Assembly: GCA_002472565.1 (NCBI GenBank)
Contig: DKSK01000009.1
Span: forward strand, 1-64,000
DNA length: 64,000 bases
Source: Bacteroidales bacterium UBA7258
GTDB taxonomy: Bacteria > Bacteroidota > Bacteroidia > Bacteroidales > UBA932
Direction: 5' to 3'
Positions 17,751-26,487 of the stretch are shown piece by piece (the first letter of the stretch is position 1; the number at the start of each line of letters is the position of its first letter). The position numbers and the translations under genes are program-made. The notes beneath the pieces were generated by a model that did no database searches, was not told the origin of the DNA, and saw only the letters and a program-made list of their open reading frames with translations.

Positions 17751-20700
17751 TTATTTCTTGGAAGCCTCCTCTTTGGCGGCCTTCTTCATGGAGTGCATCG
17801 TTGCATCGTACATTACAGGAGTTCCGATGAAGATGGATGCGTAAGTTCCGATGATAACTCCCAGGCAGAGGGCGACAGAGAGACCTCTTATCGATTCTCC
17901 TCCGAAGATCGCGATGGCGAGCATGGTGACGAGGGTGGAAACCGAGGTGTTGACAGTACGAGTCAAAGTCGCATTGATGGCGAGGTTGACGTTCTGCCTG
18001 AAGTCAGCTTTTTCATGGTTCCTCTTGTACTCGCGGATTCGGTCGAAGATGACGACGTTATCGTTGATCGCGTATCCGATGATTGTCAGGATGGCCGCGA
18101 TGAACGTCTGATCGACGTCAAGGTTGAACGGAAGGATTCCGGAGAAGAAGGAGAAGAAGCCGATGACTATGATTGAGGTGTGAGCCAGAGAAACGACTCC
18201 TCCCAGACCCCAGGTCCAGCCCTTGAAGCGGACTGCGATGTAGCCGAAGATTACCAGGAGCGAAATCAGCACGGCTATTATGGCGTCCTTCTTCATGTCG
18301 TTCGCAATTGTAGGACCTACCTTGTCGGATGAGATAATTCCGTTAGGATTCTCAAGAGTTGAGGTGAAGCCTTCGAGGGTGAGTTCCTGATCCTTATAGA
18401 AAGGCTTCAGAGACTGGAAGAGAAGCTTCTCTACCTCTGCGTCCACCGCGGTAGATTCGTTGTCGGCCTTGTAGGAAGTTGTGATCTTCATCTGGGTAGG
18501 ACCACCGAACTGCTTTACCTCCACTGAGGTGTTCTTCACGTCTGTAGCGTTGAAGACATTTTCTACCGAAGACCTTACGGTTTCTGCGGTAACCGGCTGG
18601 TCAAATCTTACCACGTAGGTGCGTCCTCCGCTGAAGTCTACACCGTAGGTGAAGCCCTTGAAGCAGATGGAGAGGATGGCGAGCAGGATGACTATGCCGG
18701 AAATCGTATAGGAGTACTTCTTCTTAGCGATGAAGTCAATGTGAGTATTCTTAAGGAAGTTCTTGGAGAAATTGTTCTCGAAGGTGATGTTCTTGCCCTT
18801 TGCGATCCTGTCATCGAAGATGAGTCTCGAGATGAAGATGGAGGTAAGAACGGAGGTGATGATACCGATGATGAGGGTCGTCGCGAAGCCCTGTACAGGA
18901 CCGGAACCGAAGATGAAGAGCACGATACCGGTGAGGAGGGTAGTGACCTGACCGTCGATGATGGCGCTGTAGGCGTTGGAATATCCGTCGGCTACGGCCT
19001 TGCCCAGACCCTTGCCAGATGCAAGTTCCTCCTTGATGCGCTCATAGATGATTACGTTGGCGTCGACCGCCATACCCATGGTCAGCACAAGTCCAGCGAT
19101 ACCAGGCAGGGTCAGCACGGCTCCCAGAGAAACGAGCGTTCCGAAGAGGAAGAGCACGTTGCACAGAAGCGCTATGTCGGCCGCGACTCCGGCTCCCTGA
19201 TAGAAGATAACCATGTAGATCAGGACGAGGAGGAAGGCGATGATGAAGGAAATCATTCCGGACCTGATGGACCTTGCACCGAGGGAAGGACCTACGACCT
19301 GCTCCTGGATGATTTTGGCCGGGGCAGGAAGTTTACCGGACTTGAGCACGTTCACAAGGTCGGTAGCTTCGTCTACGGTGAAGTTTCCTGAAATCTCGGA
19401 ACTTCCTCCCGTGATTTCGGAGTTGACCGTAGGGTAGGAATATACGAGTCCGTCAAGCACGATGGCGATCTGCTTTCCAATATTGTCTTTGGTAAGTCTT
19501 GCCCATACGTTCGCCCCTTCGGCATTCATAGTCATGGAGACTGTAGGAGCACCCTTGTTCACTCCCTGGCCGCTGTAGGAAACACGCGCGTCAGTAACTG
19601 CGCCTCCGTCGAGAGGGGCCTTTCCGTCACGGGTGGCCGCCTTGATGGCGACGAGTTCGAACCAGTTGCCACCCTGAATGTACTGAGAAGGCTTTACCGA
19701 CCACATAGGGCGGAACTCGGCAGGGAGCACGTCCCTGACCTGAGGAAGCCTGAGATAGCGGTTGACAATTGCGGTATCCGCTCCCTGGGCGTAGCCTATG
19801 CAGGCGTTGCCTCTGGCTTGTGAAGGCTGGAGGACGGCGAAGAGAGGATGCTGCTTCGTGTACTGTGAGAGGGCCTCCGCATCTTCTTTGGTCTGACCGA
19901 TGGCCTGGTTGAGAAGTGAATCGGAAGAAGCGGTGCTGTCAACAGCGGCAGGAGCGGCTGCCTCTGCCACGAGGGCCGAGGTGTCGGCCGCGGTGGTGTC
20001 GGCGGCGTGGAGCTGCGCGAGAACCTGATCGGCCTCGACAAGGTACTGAGATACTTCCGAGTTGTCGTAAGTCGTCCAGAACTCAAGGGAAGCGGTTCCC
20101 TGGAGGAGGTTCCTCACACGCTCAGGATCCTTCACTCCCGGGAGCTCGACGAGGATGCGTCCGCTGTTGCCGAGATTCTGGATGGATGGCTGAGTGACGC
20201 CGAAACGGTCGATACGGTTACGGAGAACGTTGAAGGAGTTGGCTACCGCGCTCTCTGCATCCTCGCGGATGACGGAGATTACTTGGTCGTCGGTGGACTC
20301 AGGAGTGATTCTGGTCCTCATCTCATAGGTGCCGAAGACCTCGGAAAGCTTATGTCCGCCGTTCACCTCCTTCCACGCGTCTGCGAAGAGAGAGATATAG
20401 TCTGAACGAGAGCTGTTGCTGCGTTCCGTGGCGAGGTCAAGAGCCTTCTGGAATTCCGGGGTCCTGTTCTGTCCCGCAAGCGCCTCGACGAGGTCGCGAA
20501 GCTGGACCTGAAGCATGACGTTCATTCCGCCCTTGAGGTCGAGTCCGAGGTTGATCTCCTTGGACTTCACATCCTTGTAGGTGTAGCCGAAATAGACCTT
20601 CTTGTTCGAAATCGAATCTATGTAGATCCTGTTGCTGACCTGCCTGAGCGAATCCAGATAATAATTGAGATCCTCTGCAGGAACGGTCTTAGTGTCAGCA

Positions 20701-20834
20701 AGTGCCACCTGGGCATCAGCATACTTGGCCGCCTTCTTTTCCTGGATATTTGTCACCAGAGTGAAAGAAAGCTGCCAGAGGCAGGCGATGGCAAGCAGGA
20801 TGGCCACAAGCTTGATTGCACCTTTGCTTTGCAT
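17751..20834 (-). CDS. secDF: Fused protein translocase subunit SecDF
   Basis: SecDF uses the proton gradient to help pull proteins through SecYEG. At 1,027 residues it is a SecD-SecF fusion, as usual in Bacteroidota. The SecD half has an N-terminal membrane helix, the periplasmic P1 domain starting after KEINLGLDLKGGMNVML and a six-helix RND block with GMAVDANVIIYERIKEE. The SecF half has DFSGGRTYVVRF and a second RND block with GYAINDNVVIFDRIREY. An Ala-rich segment (about residues 280-310) lies in the P1 domain. The promoter is at 20890-20897. Confidence 0.97.
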   Translation of the reverse strand: MQSKGAIKLVAILLAIACLWQLSFTLVTNIQEKKAAKYADAQVALADTKTVPAEDLNYYLDSLRQVSNRIYIDSISNKKVYFGYTYKDVKSKEINLGLDLKGGMNVMLQVQLRDLVEALAGQNRTPEFQKALDLATERSNSSRSDYISLFADAWKEVNGGHKLSEVFGTYEMRTRITPESTDDQVISVIREDAESAVANSFNVLRNRIDRFGVTQPSIQNLGNSGRILVELPGVKDPERVRNLLQGTASLEFWTTYDNSEVSQYLVEADQVLAQLHAADTTAADTSALVAEAAAPAAVDSTASSDSLLNQAIGQTKEDAEALSQYTKQHPLFAVLQPSQARGNACIGYAQGADTAIVNRYLRLPQVRDVLPAEFRPMWSVKPSQYIQGGNWFELVAIKAATRDGKAPLDGGAVTDARVSYSGQGVNKGAPTVSMTMNAEGANVWARLTKDNIGKQIAIVLDGLVYSYPTVNSEITGGSSEISGNFTVDEATDLVNVLKSGKLPAPAKIIQEQVVGPSLGARSIRSGMISFIIAFLLVLIYMVIFYQGAGVAADIALLCNVLFLFGTLVSLGAVLTLPGIAGLVLTMGMAVDANVIIYERIKEELASGKGLGKAVADGYSNAYSAIIDGQVTTLLTGIVLFIFGSGPVQGFATTLIIGIITSVLTSIFISRLIFDDRIAKGKNITFENNFSKNFLKNTHIDFIAKKKYSYTISGIVILLAILSICFKGFTYGVDFSGGRTYVVRFDQPVTAETVRSSVENVFNATDVKNTSVEVKQFGGPTQMKITTSYKADNESTAVDAEVEKLLFQSLKPFYKDQELTLEGFTSTLENPNGIISSDKVGPTIANDMKKDAIIAVLISLLVIFGYIAVRFKGWTWGLGGVVSLAHTSIIVIGFFSFFSGILPFNLDVDQTFIAAILTIIGYAINDNVVIFDRIREYKRNHEKADFRQNVNLAINATLTRTVNTSVSTLVTMLAIAIFGGESIRGLSVALCLGVIIGTYASIFIGTPVMYDATMHSMKKAAKEEASKK

Positions 20835-20889
20835 CTTGAAGTGTTATGTTTTAGTTAATTTGTTTCTTGTTCTACCGCAAAATAGGTTA

Positions 20890-20897
20890 CAAAGTTA
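20890..20897 (-). promoter_or_regulatory. -7 box for secDF
   Basis: Minus-strand TAACTTTG, 56 bases before the secDF ATG. Confidence 0.55.
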
Positions 20898-20938
20898 CTA
20901 TTTTTTTGCAAGAAACGAACAATTGCTACTTATTTCTT

Positions 20939-20946
20939 ACCTTTGC
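20939..20946 (+). promoter_or_regulatory. -7 box for the PD40/SPOR-like gene
   Basis: TACCTTTG, 58 bases before the ATG at 21004. Confidence 0.55.
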
Positions 20947-21003
20947 ATTTACGTGCGGTATGGCCGCGGAAAGATGTCGGCCCTGTGGCCGCCGGAAGTA
21001 TTT

Positions 21004-22803
21004 ATGAAGCGTATTTTTATATTCATATTTTGTCTTTTCGCTCTCGTCCCTGGGTCATCTGTGACTTACGCCCAGGAAAATTCGGGCAAATTCTCAGATT
21101 TATTGCAGAAGGCTGACCAGCTGAGGAAGCAGTATAAGTTCCGCGAGTCGCTCCAGGCTTATAAGGCGGCCCTCGAGGCCGAGCCTGATTCCGCCAGAAA
21201 GGTCCTCATTCAGGAAGCCGCCGTTACTGCCGAGAATGGGCTCAACATGATGGCCTACTGCGGTGATCCGGTGGTTGTCGCTCGCAAGAAGCTGAGCGTC
21301 AAAGATTTCTTCCTTTATTATCCGCTTGAGGACAGGACATGGAGGGTCGTTCCTAACGTTCTGGATTCTTTAGGCCCGGACACTTTCGCAAGAGCTGTCT
21401 ACGCCCCCTCTGACGCGTCCCAGATTTATTATTCTGCCAAAGACCAGGACGGAATAAGGAATATATGGCATACTATGGACCTTGATTCTATCTGGTCGGT
21501 ACCTGAATTACTCAACGAATCTGTGACCACCTCAGAGGATGAGGCCTATCCTATGCTGTCTACGGACGGAAAGCAGCTTTTCTTCGCCTCCAAGGGCCTC
21601 TACGGCATGGGAGGCTATGACCTCTACGTGTCGACATGGGACAATGAACTCGGGGACTGGGGCGTTCCCGTGAACATGGGCTTTCCATATTCATCCCCAT
21701 ACAACGATGTCCTTTTCGTCAATTCTCCGGACGGCCGTTTCTCCCTCTTTGCTTCTGACAGGGCCTGCCCGGGTACAGACAGCCTCTGGGTCTATGTCCT
21801 TGAATATGACAGCATGCCTGTAAGGACTGCAGTCGAGGATGAGGCGGCCTTGAAGAAGCTTTCCGAATTGAGGCCTTCCGCTGCGGGGGCTAGCGAGGGG
21901 GATGATTCTTTTTCCGAGGAAGATTCCCAGCTCAGACTCTATGCCGATGCCGTAAGAAAGGTCAGAAACCTGAAGCAGGCCGTCTATGAGCAGGGCGCGG
22001 CTCTTACTTCTACCCCTTCCAAGGAGGCTCTCTCAGCCCTCTCCGCCCTCAGAGACTCCCTCAAGTCTTCACAGGCTGAACTTCAGGCAATAGAGAAGAG
22101 ATTCTTCGCCGACGGGGTGGTTATCGATCCTTCCAAACTTGAAAAGGCAACTTCTGCTTCGTCCCAGGAGAGTACGGAAAGTTTCTCTTTTGTCAAAAGG
22201 TCTATGGGGCCTGCTCTCCGTATCAATGTTGCCAAGCCTAAAAAGGCCTTTGATTATTCTTTCAAAGTCCTTCCTCAGGGCCGCTTCGCCGAGGATAATT
22301 CTCTTCCTTCCGGGCTTGTATATCAGATTCAGCTCTTCTCCTCTTCAAAGCCTGCTTCCGTTTCCCAGCTTCACGGACTCAGTCCTGTGTTCATGTCGAG
22401 GAAAGGTGAGTCCTATGTCTATTCTGCCGGTGTCTTCAGATCCTACAAGGATGTTTTGGCCAATCTCAACAAGGCCAAGAAGGCTGGCTTCCGTTCGGCG
22501 CTCATCGTTGCCTTCAGGGATGGCAAGGCTATCTCTGTGCGGGAGGCGCGTCGTGCCGAGGCTGAGTATAAGCCGCTATGGAACATAAGGATATGGCCGC
22601 TTGACGGACGTTCTCTCGGCGAGTCGGAGATGAAGGCTATCCGCTCCCTTACTTCCGCGGACCTCGCCAAAGCTACCGACGGAGGTATGGTTTCCTACAT
22701 CATCGGGCCTCTCTCTGACCGCGGCGAAGTTGACGCCTTGGTCTCCGGCCTTCGTTCCGCCGGCCTCACCAACATCCGTGCCGAGCAGGCTCCGCGCGAG
22801 TAG
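21004..22803 (+). CDS. Secreted envelope protein with PD40 propeller and SPOR-like repeats
   Basis: The 599-residue protein starts with a signal peptide (MKRIFIFIFCLFALVPGSSVTYA). A short helical TPR-like segment follows (LLQKADQLRKQYKFRESLQAYKAAL is its core, shown here only by its position near residues 30-55), then PD40-type propeller strands (AYPMLSTDGKQLFFAS, DVLFVNSPDGRFSLFASDR), then a coiled-coil stretch. The C-terminus has two SPOR-like modules: YQIQLFSSSKP with AGVFRSYKDVLANLNKAKKAG, and IRIWPLDG with IIGPLSDRGEVDALVSGLRSAG. SPOR modules bind denuded peptidoglycan, so an envelope or division-related role is inferred. The open frame from 20665 crosses the promoter and is rejected. 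Confidence 0.75.
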   Translation: MKRIFIFIFCLFALVPGSSVTYAQENSGKFSDLLQKADQLRKQYKFRESLQAYKAALEAEPDSARKVLIQEAAVTAENGLNMMAYCGDPVVVARKKLSVKDFFLYYPLEDRTWRVVPNVLDSLGPDTFARAVYAPSDASQIYYSAKDQDGIRNIWHTMDLDSIWSVPELLNESVTTSEDEAYPMLSTDGKQLFFASKGLYGMGGYDLYVSTWDNELGDWGVPVNMGFPYSSPYNDVLFVNSPDGRFSLFASDRACPGTDSLWVYVLEYDSMPVRTAVEDEAALKKLSELRPSAAGASEGDDSFSEEDSQLRLYADAVRKVRNLKQAVYEQGAALTSTPSKEALSALSALRDSLKSSQAELQAIEKRFFADGVVIDPSKLEKATSASSQESTESFSFVKRSMGPALRINVAKPKKAFDYSFKVLPQGRFAEDNSLPSGLVYQIQLFSSSKPASVSQLHGLSPVFMSRKGESYVYSAGVFRSYKDVLANLNKAKKAGFRSALIVAFRDGKAISVREARRAEAEYKPLWNIRIWPLDGRSLGESEMKAIRSLTSADLAKATDGGMVSYIIGPLSDRGEVDALVSGLRSAGLTNIRAEQAPRE

Positions 22804-22865
22804 CCGCCCGGCCTGGCGCTCATCCATAAATCAGTCGTTATCTTGCAAGATTTTGTCAGGCGGAT

Positions 22866-22894
22866 TGCTTTTTCAGAAAATCGTTGTATATTTG
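22866..22894 (+). promoter_or_regulatory. Promoter of tRNA-Ser
   Basis: A TTG at 22866-22868 and TATATTTG at 22887-22894 have the spacing expected for Bacteroidota -33/-7 elements, about 50 bases before the tRNA. Confidence 0.6.
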
Positions 22895-22942
22895 CATTCC
22901 TATTTGGCGAATCGGTACTTCCGCAGCCAGTTCAGGGGAACT

Positions 22943-23031
22943 GGAGAGGTGGGTGAGTGGCTGAAACCAACGGTTTGCTAAACCGTCATACGCCAATCGG
23001 CGTATCAGGAGTTCGAATCTCCTCCTCTCCG
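22943..23031 (+). tRNA. tRNA-Ser (anticodon GCU)
   Basis: The acceptor arms GGAGAGG and CCTCTCC pair perfectly, with G as discriminator base. The anticodon arm is CGGTTTGCTAAACCG with anticodon GCT; a long variable arm (ATACGCC/GGCGTAT) and the T-loop GTTCGAATC make it class II. CCA is not encoded. Confidence 0.97.
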
Positions 23032-23038
23032 CTATAAA

Positions 23039-23069
23039 ATGGCTTCCAATATACGGAAGCCATTTTTTT
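23039..23069 (+). terminator. Intrinsic terminator after tRNA-Ser
   Basis: ATGGCTTCC pairs with GGAAGCCAT across a seven-base loop and is followed by a run of T. Confidence 0.9.
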
Positions 23070-23117
23070 ATTATCTTGTTGCCGTTATGCCGGCTTCCCC
23101 GGATAAAGAAACAAGTA

Positions 23118-25085
23118 ATGAAAGCGTCTGACTCTCTCCGGACAGGCCTCTACCGTCTCAATTTCTTTGAGCTGCTCCTGTCTATGGCCATCAGCCATAT
23201 CATCATCGACAACCCCTTCTTCGGAGCTGCGGCATATCTCTTCGCGGACATCGTCAAGTCCTCGATTTTGTGCAACATGATGGCTTTCAGACGTCCTGAC
23301 GTAGGACCTTACGTCTCTAAGCTTTTCGTCACGCTCCTGGCTATCGTAGGGCTTGGCGTTGATTTCCTATATCCGACCCTCACTCTCCAGATCGAGGCTA
23401 ATTATGTGTCATTGATAGTATTGGGAATTGCGGCGAGAGACTATATCAGCGCCGCTCCGGCAATTTCCGAGATTAAAAAGAATTCAGCTTATTATGTCGG
23501 CCTGGTGGTCTGCCAGCTCTTCTTCGATGCCTTCTGCATATATTTCCTCTATCTAGAACTTGACGGACCAGATTTCTGGCTTGCCTCTTCTGTAGTTGCC
23601 GCGACAGGAATCTACAAAGCCATTGTTCCTGACCGTTTCATCCCTTCGGATATGAGCCTAAGGAACCGTTACGGAATATTTTCGTCATACAGGGTATTCT
23701 CCAGCATGAATCTCTACGCCTCGGTCGCGATGAATCTTGGATTCATGATGTTTTTCTGCAACGTCCTGACGAGCGTCCATGGTCAGTTCAAGCTTTCTAC
23801 CTACGGAACGATCGCCTTATGGATGGCAACAGTTTATTTCTTCATAATTTTCTGCAACAGCATCATACGCAAACGATGGCGGGGCGTGGCCCGGGCAGAA
23901 TTCATCTCCGGTGCAATATTTTGGCTGCTCGGAACCATCTTCATGTTCAGGGGAGGCACTTTCCTGCACAGGATTATCTGGTCCGGCCTCTGGGGTGTCG
24001 GCATAGCCTTGATCGTCTCCTCCATCATGCGTTTCAATCTCGATTTCATAGCCGTCGGAAAAATTTCAGACGATAAGCTCGATTCCGACGACCTTGCCGT
24101 AAGCAACACCGTCACTTCTTCTATGGCCACGATAATCTCCTCTGTGATAATGTTTTTGGTCATGGTCTTGTGGACATGGGCCATTCCCCGCACCCCTGCA
24201 TCCTCTCTCCCGAAGGTGCTTAATATCACCATGATGCAGCTCCCTTCCGTCTTCATGCTTCTCTCCTTCATCTTTGCCCTCCGCCAGCCTCTTGACAGTA
24301 GGAACCGCGAAAAGCTGATGCTTTATATCAAGAGCAAGACATCCAACCAAAAAATCCGGGAGGATCTCCAGCGAATGTTCATTAGAAAATACCGTATGCG
24401 TGTGGGTGTCAAGATCTTATACACCTTGGCGCGGCCGTTTTTCCGGATGGATGTTAAAGGAAAGGAAAACCTTCGGCGCAAGGACTATCCTTCCGTATTC
24501 GTATGCAACCACAGTTTCGTATTCGGACCGATATCGGCTGTCATCTATCTCCCTACATATTTCCGCCCTTGGATCCATAATGTCATGCTTCATCCCGAAA
24601 CTGCCTATAAAGAAATGTCGAAATCGCTCCGCTTCCTACGGAAATTTCCAGGGACCTGGAGTATCAAGCTGATTACCAAGATCGTCTGCTGGGCCTTGAA
24701 TTCGACCAATCCGATTCCCGTCGTGAGGGGCGCTTCGAGGAATGTGATGAGCACCTTCCAAGACAGCCTCCGGGCCCTCCAAGACGGCGACAACATCCTC
24801 ATTTTTCCAGAGAAACCAAATCCCAAAGTGGCTGAAGGCCATGGCTTCAGCGTCTTGAAGGACCCCTTGTGTAATTTCTATACAGGATTCGCTCATATAG
24901 GCTCTATGTATTATGAGGAAAGCGGCAAGAGCCTTCTCTTCTATCCTATTTATTCCGATATCCGTAAACGAGCCTTCCGCGTAGGCGAGCCCGTAGCCTA
25001 TGACCCTTCTATGGATGAGAGGGAGGCTAAACGCAATCTCTCTGAAGTCCTCCGCGACAGGATGAATAAGCTTTCTATCCTATAA
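23118..25085 (+). CDS. Polytopic membrane protein fused to a PlsC-like acyltransferase domain
   Basis: The 655-residue protein has about ten predicted membrane segments in the first ~400 residues, resembling a transporter-like bundle, and then a cytosolic PlsC/LPLAT-like domain. In that domain DYPSVFVCNHSFVFGP holds the motif I histidine (about residue 464), but the usual HX4D aspartate is Gly. The motif III-like stretch NILIFPEKPN is present. This arrangement recalls MFS-LPLAT fusions that import and acylate lysophospholipids. Some Firmicutes and Bacteroidota relatives share an NHxxxYGP form without the Asp, so this may be a subfamily trait. It ends with a six-base overlap with the convergent propeller gene. 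Confidence 0.72.
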   Translation: MKASDSLRTGLYRLNFFELLLSMAISHIIIDNPFFGAAAYLFADIVKSSILCNMMAFRRPDVGPYVSKLFVTLLAIVGLGVDFLYPTLTLQIEANYVSLIVLGIAARDYISAAPAISEIKKNSAYYVGLVVCQLFFDAFCIYFLYLELDGPDFWLASSVVAATGIYKAIVPDRFIPSDMSLRNRYGIFSSYRVFSSMNLYASVAMNLGFMMFFCNVLTSVHGQFKLSTYGTIALWMATVYFFIIFCNSIIRKRWRGVARAEFISGAIFWLLGTIFMFRGGTFLHRIIWSGLWGVGIALIVSSIMRFNLDFIAVGKISDDKLDSDDLAVSNTVTSSMATIISSVIMFLVMVLWTWAIPRTPASSLPKVLNITMMQLPSVFMLLSFIFALRQPLDSRNREKLMLYIKSKTSNQKIREDLQRMFIRKYRMRVGVKILYTLARPFFRMDVKGKENLRRKDYPSVFVCNHSFVFGPISAVIYLPTYFRPWIHNVMLHPETAYKEMSKSLRFLRKFPGTWSIKLITKIVCWALNSTNPIPVVRGASRNVMSTFQDSLRALQDGDNILIFPEKPNPKVAEGHGFSVLKDPLCNFYTGFAHIGSMYYEESGKSLLFYPIYSDIRKRAFRVGEPVAYDPSMDEREAKRNLSEVLRDRMNKLSIL

Positions 25086-26171
25086 AGGTTTCACTGTCGC
25101 AAGGACCAGCTGTCCTTCCGAAAGTGCTTTGGCGACATCCGCAGGAGCCGGAGAAGGAAGTTCATCAGGTCCTGTGACAATAAAGACCAATTCGTCCTTT
25201 GCAGCGTTGAATAGTATAGGGTATTCTCGTTCATCATCTTGTTCGTAGATTTTCTCGGACTGCGTGTCAATGATGAAGTCTGTATATCCTGAGGCTTTCC
25301 TGAAGGAACCGGCGATGCTGGAAGAATAGACGTTGAAAGCCTTGGCGATCAGCAGGTATCTGTCAAGTTTATCAATATTGTTTTCAGGGTCGGTGCGGAC
25401 ATCATCAGGCACAGTCTTGTCTTTGAAATTGATGACGTACTTCTGTTGGATGGAACCGTCTCCTGCCAGCACATATGCCGTGTCACAAATCGGTCTGTGG
25501 TAGATTATGCCATCCTCCGTCTCGTCAAGTCCCTCGCCGAGAAATTCAAAATCTGAGGACTCCTTTCCGCTAAACTCCAAAGCCAGCGTTATGTCCTTGA
25601 TTTCCTGATTTGTGACGGCAAGTTGCATGCCTTTGTATTCGTCTTCGTTCCATGGCGCCAAGCCGAAAAAAAACCCGCCGTCTTCAAGGCACTTGATGAA
25701 TTCGGCAGCGAAAGGCAGATCAAGTGCTTTGATGAAACTGCTCTCTTTGTCGTATTCAAGGACTTTTCTTGCCCTCCCGTCCAATATCCAGATATTGCCA
25801 TTCCCGTCCACGTCGAAATCTGTAATGGAAAGATATTCGCCAGGTCCGCGGCCTTTTTTCGACAGGCAGGACAGCGGGTCGCCGGAAAGACTGAAACGGA
25901 CAATCTTGCCGTCCATCCCGTCATAGATATAGTAGTTCCCAGCCCTTTTGACCAGGTTTTCGGGATCTCCAATCATGAACTCCCTGTCTTCCCCTTTGAG
26001 TATCACGAAATTGGAGAATGTGCTATCTGGCAAATCGCTGAATTTCAGTTTCTGGAGACTATTGTAATCTATAAGAGTTTCGAGACTAGTCGACTCGCTT
26101 CCCTTTCCTCCGCACCCCAGCACTAATGCCGCTGTTATACCTAATAACAGCGCCCTGACTACTTTCATCAT
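25080..26171 (-). CDS. 6-bladed beta-propeller lipoprotein
   Basis: The 363-residue protein has a lipoprotein signal ending LVLGC (Cys20). The body shows NHL/6-bladed-propeller repeats of the PF17170 type: YYIYDGMDGKIVRFSLSGD, GRGPGEYLSITDFDVDGNGN and IWILDGRARKVLEYDKE. These lipoproteins are common in Bacteroidales, often encoded next to NVEALA peptides, and their role is unknown; ligand or peptide binding at the cell surface is a reasonable guess. Here it is the last gene of a three-gene cassette, 22 bases after the NVEALA-like gene. Its C-terminal region is less repeat-like. Confidence 0.85.
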   Translation of the reverse strand: MMKVVRALLLGITAALVLGCGGKGSESTSLETLIDYNSLQKLKFSDLPDSTFSNFVILKGEDREFMIGDPENLVKRAGNYYIYDGMDGKIVRFSLSGDPLSCLSKKGRGPGEYLSITDFDVDGNGNIWILDGRARKVLEYDKESSFIKALDLPFAAEFIKCLEDGGFFFGLAPWNEDEYKGMQLAVTNQEIKDITLALEFSGKESSDFEFLGEGLDETEDGIIYHRPICDTAYVLAGDGSIQQKYVINFKDKTVPDDVRTDPENNIDKLDRYLLIAKAFNVYSSSIAGSFRKASGYTDFIIDTQSEKIYEQDDEREYPILFNAAKDELVFIVTGPDELPSPAPADVAKALSEGQLVLATVKPL

Positions 26172-26193
26172 ATGATTCTCGGGTCAATGGTTA

Positions 26194-26466
26194 TTACTGT
26201 AAGTCACCCGCCGAAGGAGTACACCCAAACATATCACGGCAAGGAGCTGTATTTTCGCACTTACAGAAAATATTGCCTGCAAGATTTTCTTGCTTAGGGC
26301 CTGTACATATTGCAGAGGCAACAGACAATGGAACTTTCTTGGCGAGAAGAGCGCTTTCTGCAAAAACTTCCTTGCTGGAGACTAAAGATTTGCTTTTCTT
26401 CTGTCCATAGATAAATAGTGACGAAATGGCTAAAAGACATAACGAGAATAACAACCTTTTGCTCAT
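26194..26466 (-). CDS. NVEALA-like Cys-rich secreted peptide
   Basis: The 90-residue product has a signal sequence (MSKRLLFSLCLLAISSLFIYG), then SKEVFAESALLAK (residues 31-43), which resembles the NVEALA block that defines this Bacteroidales peptide family. A Cys-rich tail follows, with cysteines at 54, 68, 70, 76 and 82. NVEALA products are thought to be exported; their activity is unknown. The gene lies 21 bases after the thioredoxin-like gene and 22 bases before the propeller gene. The family assignment rests on size, layout, the weak block and the neighbours; the NVEALA block is not exact. Confidence 0.6.
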   Translation of the reverse strand: MSKRLLFSLCLLAISSLFIYGQKKSKSLVSSKEVFAESALLAKKVPLSVASAICTGPKQENLAGNIFCKCENTAPCRDMFGCTPSAGDLQ

Positions 26467-26487
26467 GGCTTTTGAATTTAAGTTAAA

